A stretch of 5,484 nt of DNA. Source: JALZAQ01 sp038253885. Its GTDB lineage: Bacteria; Gemmatimonadota; Gemmatimonadetes; Gemmatimonadales; Gemmatimonadaceae. Position numbers and translations under genes: made by a program. Of the stretch, positions 1 to 5,484 are shown one piece after another. The stretch's first letter is position 1; each line of letters opens with the position of its first letter. Under the pieces are notes generated by a model. That model did not search any database. It saw nothing but the letters and a program-made list of their open reading frames with translations, and was not told where the DNA came from. The DNA is taken from NCBI GenBank assembly GCA_038253885.1, contig JBBSGP010000114.1, forward strand, positions 1 to 5,484, written 5' to 3'.

Positions 1-295
1 CATGCACTATGCGCCGGTCATCGGTACGGTGGACGGAGAGCCCGACGTGATCTACCCGTTCCTTGGCACCGACCGCCTCGCCGAACCGCTCGATCGGTTC
101 GCGGCTGCCGTGGCGTTCCACGGACACGCGCATTCGGGGGCCTTCCGCGGCGAGACGAGCGGAGGAGTGCCGGTGTTCAACGTGTCGCTGTCCGTGCTGA
201 GGCGGGATGGAGTGGGGCAGATGTACTACGTGCATGAGCTCCGGACCCCTGAGCCCGGTATCACCATGGCCACACCACCGTCGTCGCCCGCGTCT

Positions 296-307
<12 letters not shown>
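1..307 (+). CDS. Calcineurin-like metallophosphoesterase, C-terminal fragment (5' end outside window)
   Basis: This is the last ~101 residues of a metal-dependent phosphoesterase of the calcineurin-like superfamily. The reading frame is open to the left edge, so the ATG at position 2 is probably an internal methionine and the true start lies upstream. Visible metal-site signatures are HYAPV (fragment residues 2-6), where His would be a ligand, and HGHAH (40-44), the GHxH motif that closes the dinuclear metal site in this superfamily. A GGVPVFNVS stretch (54-62) follows, typical of the final beta strands of these enzymes. The domain seems to end near residue 80. About 20 further residues form a Pro/Ser/Ala-rich tail of no recognisable function. 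The substrate cannot be told from this fragment; the N-terminal DxH and GNHD motifs would lie outside the window. The gene converges on ppdK and its TGA stop lies inside the ppdK coding sequence. Family assignment is fairly sure, specific function unknown. Confidence 0.82.
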
Positions 308-2971
<2,664 letters not shown>

Positions 2972-2990
2972 CGGAAACGGGATGGGGGCA

Positions 2991-4376
2991 TCAGCAGCCG
3001 CATCCGAAGCGGAGCTTGTTGGGATCCGTGGGCGGCGCTGTCGGGTAGTCGCCCGAGAAGCAGGCGTGACAGAATCCGCTCGGGCCGTCCGGAACGGCAC
3101 CGAGCATCCCGTCGAGAGACAGGTAGGCGAGCGAATCCACCCCGATGCGATCGGCAATCTCGTCGGTCGTGAGGTTCGCGGCGATCAGCTCCTCACGGGA
3201 CGGCGTGTCGATCCCGTAGTAGCATGGACCGGTGATCGGCGGTGACGAGATGCGCATGTGGACCTCGCGGGCGCCGGCGGCGCGGACCATCGCGACCAAG
3301 CCTCGCGTCGTCGTTCCGCGCACGATCGAGTCGTCCACCATGACGACTCGCTTGCCATCGAGCACTTCCCTCACCGCGTTGTACTTCACCTTGACCTTCG
3401 CATCCCGGCCGGCCTGTGATGGCTGGATGAATGTCCGGCCCACGTAGTGGTTGCGGATGAGCGCGAACTCCAGCGGCAGCCCCGTTTCTTCGGCGAAGCC
3501 GAGCGCGGCGGCGTTCGCCGAGTCCGGGACGCCGAAGACGAGGTCGGCGGTGGGCGCCGGGGATTCCTTCCCCAGTCGACGCCCCAATGCTCGTCTCGCC
3601 CGATCCACGGAGCCACCAAAGATCCGGCTGTCGGGACGTGAGAAGTACACGTACTCGAACACGCAACGGCGAAGATCGCCTCTCGGAAGCGGCGAGATGG
3701 AGCTCATGCCCTCCGCATCGACGGTGACGATCTCCCCGGGCTCGACCTCGCGGAGATAACGAGCCCCCACGATGTCGAGCGCACAGGTCTCGGATGCGAA
3801 CACAATGGCCCCGTCCGGCATCACGCCGATGACGAAGGGGCGCCATCCTCGCGGATCGCGCGCCGCCAGCAGCGTGTCACCGATCCCGACGATGAGGCAG
3901 TACGCGCCGTCCACTCCCTCCAGTGCATCGGCCAACTTTCCCGCCGGGAGCGCGGCCGATGAGCGCGCGATGCGGTGGACAATCACCTCGGAGTCCATCG
4001 TGGAGCTGAAGATCGAGCCCTGATCCTCGAGCTCGCGCCGCAACTCGCCGGCGTTGACGATGTTGCCGTTGTGTGCGAGCGCGATGAACCCGTCGCGAAA
4101 GCGCGCCACAACTGGCTGCGCATTCTCGATTGTGGAAGAGCCGGCGGTGCTGTAGCGCGTGTGGCCGATCGCTGTCGACCCGGGCAGGGAGGCGAGTCGC
4201 TCCGGAGTCATCCCCTCCGAAACGAGTCCCATGATCTTGATGGAGCGCGCATCTCCGTGCTCATCGACGGCGACGATGCCGGCCGACTCCTGTCCGCGGT
4301 GCTGCAGCGAATAGAGGCCGAGATGCACCGCCGACGCGGCGTCGGGATGGCCGCGAAGGCCGAAGATGCCACACAT
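2991..4376 (-). CDS. purF: Amidophosphoribosyltransferase (glutamine PRPP amidotransferase), Fe-S type
   Basis: Catalyses the first committed step of purine biosynthesis: PRPP + glutamine + H2O to 5-phosphoribosylamine + glutamate + PPi, in the cytosol. The protein is complete at 461 residues. The N-terminal Ntn glutaminase domain begins MCGIFG, so Cys2 becomes the N-terminal nucleophile once Met is removed. Supporting glutaminase residues are GHTRYST (Arg74), HNGN (Asn103, Gly104) and Asp128. The phosphoribosyltransferase domain carries the PRPP loop VVMVDDSIVRGTT (344-356). Cys238, Cys385, Cys436 and Cys439 sit in the contexts of the four [4Fe-4S] ligands of the Bacillus subtilis enzyme, so a cluster is expected. 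Unlike B. subtilis PurF there is no propeptide: an in-frame TAG (the purL stop) lies two codons before the ATG and neither intervening codon can initiate. The C terminus ends Gly-Cys-Gly-Cys. The purL gap is 6 nt with no strong Shine-Dalgarno, suggesting translational coupling to purL. AMP/GMP feedback is usual in the family but not deducible here. Confidence 0.98.
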   Translation of the reverse strand: MCGIFGLRGHPDAASAVHLGLYSLQHRGQESAGIVAVDEHGDARSIKIMGLVSEGMTPERLASLPGSTAIGHTRYSTAGSSTIENAQPVVARFRDGFIALAHNGNIVNAGELRRELEDQGSIFSSTMDSEVIVHRIARSSAALPAGKLADALEGVDGAYCLIVGIGDTLLAARDPRGWRPFVIGVMPDGAIVFASETCALDIVGARYLREVEPGEIVTVDAEGMSSISPLPRGDLRRCVFEYVYFSRPDSRIFGGSVDRARRALGRRLGKESPAPTADLVFGVPDSANAAALGFAEETGLPLEFALIRNHYVGRTFIQPSQAGRDAKVKVKYNAVREVLDGKRVVMVDDSIVRGTTTRGLVAMVRAAGAREVHMRISSPPITGPCYYGIDTPSREELIAANLTTDEIADRIGVDSLAYLSLDGMLGAVPDGPSGFCHACFSGDYPTAPPTDPNKLRFGCGC

Positions 4377-4382
4377 GCGACG

Positions 4383-5484
4383 CTAGACGCTCGCTGGTTG
4401 AGGATGTTGCTCCAGGATCGCGGCCTCCGCCGGCTCGCCTCCCATGATCGCCGGGATGGCATCGTGGTAAGCGCTCGCCAACCGCGCGAGCGGTGCCACG
4501 ATCTCGCCCTTGGCCCACCTGATTGTAAGCGTCGTCGCCTTCTCGCGCACGCGGCCGATCGCGCGGGCGGGGACGCCGTGCCGGCGCGCGAGTGCCAGGA
4601 GCGGCGCCGGATCGGGCGTACCCACGACGATGCGCCCCTGCGCCTCGCCGAACAGGAGAGCGCGCACGGGGAGGCCAGGCCAGAACCCGAGATCGATCTC
4701 GGCGCCACGCAAGCTCTCGCGGTCTCCGATGCAGCACTCCGAGAGTGCGACGGCGAGACCACCATCGCTGCAATCGTGCGCCGAGCTCACGAGACCGGCC
4801 CGGATTCCCGTCAGCAATGCCTCGATCAGGGCCCGCTCCCTGTCTGGCTCGCACCGGGGCGGGGCGCCTGCCGTCACGCCGTGTATGCGCGCCAGATACT
4901 CGCTGCCGCCCAGCTCGTCGGTCGGCTCTCCCAGAAGGATGACCGCATGATCGCCGGCCGCGAAGCCGGAGCGGGTGATGTGAGCGAGCGACTCGACAAG
5001 CCCGATCATCCCGATGACGGGCGTCGGAAAGACCGCCCGGCCCGGACTCTCGTTGTAGAGGGAGACGTTGCCGCCAGTGACCGGTGTGCCCAACGCGCGG
5101 CAGGCTTCCCCTATGCCGAGCACGGCTTGCTGGAGCTGGAAAAAGATCTCGGGCTTGTCGGGGTCGCCGAAATTGAGACAGTTCGTGATCGCCAGCGGCC
5201 GAGCGCCGGTGCACGCGACGTTCCGTGCCGACTCGGCAACGGCGATCCGTCCGCCCATCCGCGGCTCGAGGTAGACGTACCTGCCATTGCAATCCGTCTT
5301 CATGGAGATGGCTCGGTCGGTTCCGCGAAGGCGGACAACCGCGGCGTCGCCGCGACCCGGACCGACCACCGTGCTGGTGCGGACCGTCTGGTCGTACTGC
5401 CGATACACCCACGTCTTCGCGGCGATCGTGGGCGAGGAGAGAAGGCGCTCCAGCGTCCAGAGGGGATCGCGCTCCTCGGGAAGC
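4383..5484 (-). CDS. purL: Phosphoribosylformylglycinamidine synthase subunit PurL, C-terminal half (5' end outside window)
   Basis: The synthetase subunit of FGAM synthase, which converts FGAR + ATP + glutamine to FGAM + ADP + Pi + glutamate, the fourth step of purine synthesis. The frame is open to the right edge; 366 residues are visible, about half of a small-type PurL (~720-760 residues in known members). The GTG at 5408 is an internal valine: the residues before it (LLSSPTIAAKTW) match the conserved run-up to the second AIRS-like half. Conserved segments follow: VVGPG and DAAVVRLRG (fragment ~39-54), NCLNFGDPDKPE, TGGNVSLYNE (136-145), LGGSEY, HDCSDGGLAVALSE (236-249) and LLFGEAQGRIVV (276-287). 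The protein ends soon after the second synthetase half, with no C-terminal glutaminase domain. It is therefore the small form that works with separate PurQ and PurS, which I would expect upstream, outside the window. The stop is TAG, while the other three genes here use TGA. It lies 6 nt before purF, in the same frame. Confidence 0.97.
   Translation of the reverse strand, partial: LPEERDPLWTLERLLSSPTIAAKTWVYRQYDQTVRTSTVVGPGRGDAAVVRLRGTDRAISMKTDCNGRYVYLEPRMGGRIAVAESARNVACTGARPLAITNCLNFGDPDKPEIFFQLQQAVLGIGEACRALGTPVTGGNVSLYNESPGRAVFPTPVIGMIGLVESLAHITRSGFAAGDHAVILLGEPTDELGGSEYLARIHGVTAGAPPRCEPDRERALIEALLTGIRAGLVSSAHDCSDGGLAVALSECCIGDRESLRGAEIDLGFWPGLPVRALLFGEAQGRIVVGTPDPAPLLALARRHGVPARAIGRVREKATTLTIRWAKGEIVAPLARLASAYHDAIPAIMGGEPAEAAILEQHPQPASV

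Noticed and set aside
2972..3157. Upstream start for ppdK, adding 62 residues
   Set aside because: The extra residues are encoded within purF, resemble nothing in PPDK, and would precede the family-typical N terminus that begins at 2971.
4383..4385. TAG as a recoded amber codon
   Set aside because: The sequences on both sides are complete, normal family termini (PurL end, PurF MCGIFG start), and nothing in the window points to amber recoding.
5406..5408. GTG as the start of purL
   Set aside because: Conserved PurL sequence continues upstream in the same frame to the window edge, so this is an internal valine.
4261..5412. A 383-codon minus-strand frame overlapping purL and the start of purF
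   Set aside because: It is a shifted frame over genes that match their families throughout. The product is Arg-rich and low complexity, with no motif.

Overview
The window is an ordinary stretch of bacterial chromosome. It is GC-rich by eye and almost fully coding, with G/C-ending codons dominating. Three genes lie on the minus strand in the order purL (5' end outside the window), purF and ppdK. The tail of a metallophosphoesterase gene on the plus strand runs toward them. The intact Fe-S type PurF, the small-type PurL (which implies separate PurQ and PurS subunits) and the high GC fit several soil or marine phyla. Gemmatimonadota is a reasonable guess from general resemblance, but no marker in the window fixes the taxon.

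Layout: positions 1-307 hold the C-terminal part of a calcineurin-like metallophosphoesterase (+). Its last 12 bases overlap the last 12 bases of ppdK (-, 296-2971), which encodes pyruvate phosphate dikinase. purF (-, 2991-4376), encoding amidophosphoribosyltransferase, ends 19 nt before the ppdK start. purL (-, 4383 to the right edge) ends 6 nt before the purF start and shares its reading frame. There is no intergenic stretch longer than 19 nt, and I see no promoter, terminator, RNA gene, mobile element or CRISPR array.

How the genes relate: PurF catalyses the committed first step of de novo purine synthesis (PRPP + glutamine to phosphoribosylamine, releasing PPi). PurL catalyses the fourth step (FGAR to FGAM). 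The tight same-strand packing suggests they are co-transcribed with ppdK. PPDK interconverts pyruvate/ATP/Pi and PEP/AMP/PPi, so it shares PPi with PurF and AMP with the purine end products. A metabolic reason for the linkage is plausible but is inference.

I found no evidence of a previously undescribed system. The points worth a second look are small-scale: the purL/purF junction in one frame across a single TAG, the codon-registered 12-bp convergent stop overlap, a U-rich perfect hairpin inside ppdK, the purF-ppdK linkage, and a Gly-Cys-Gly-Cys tail on PurF.
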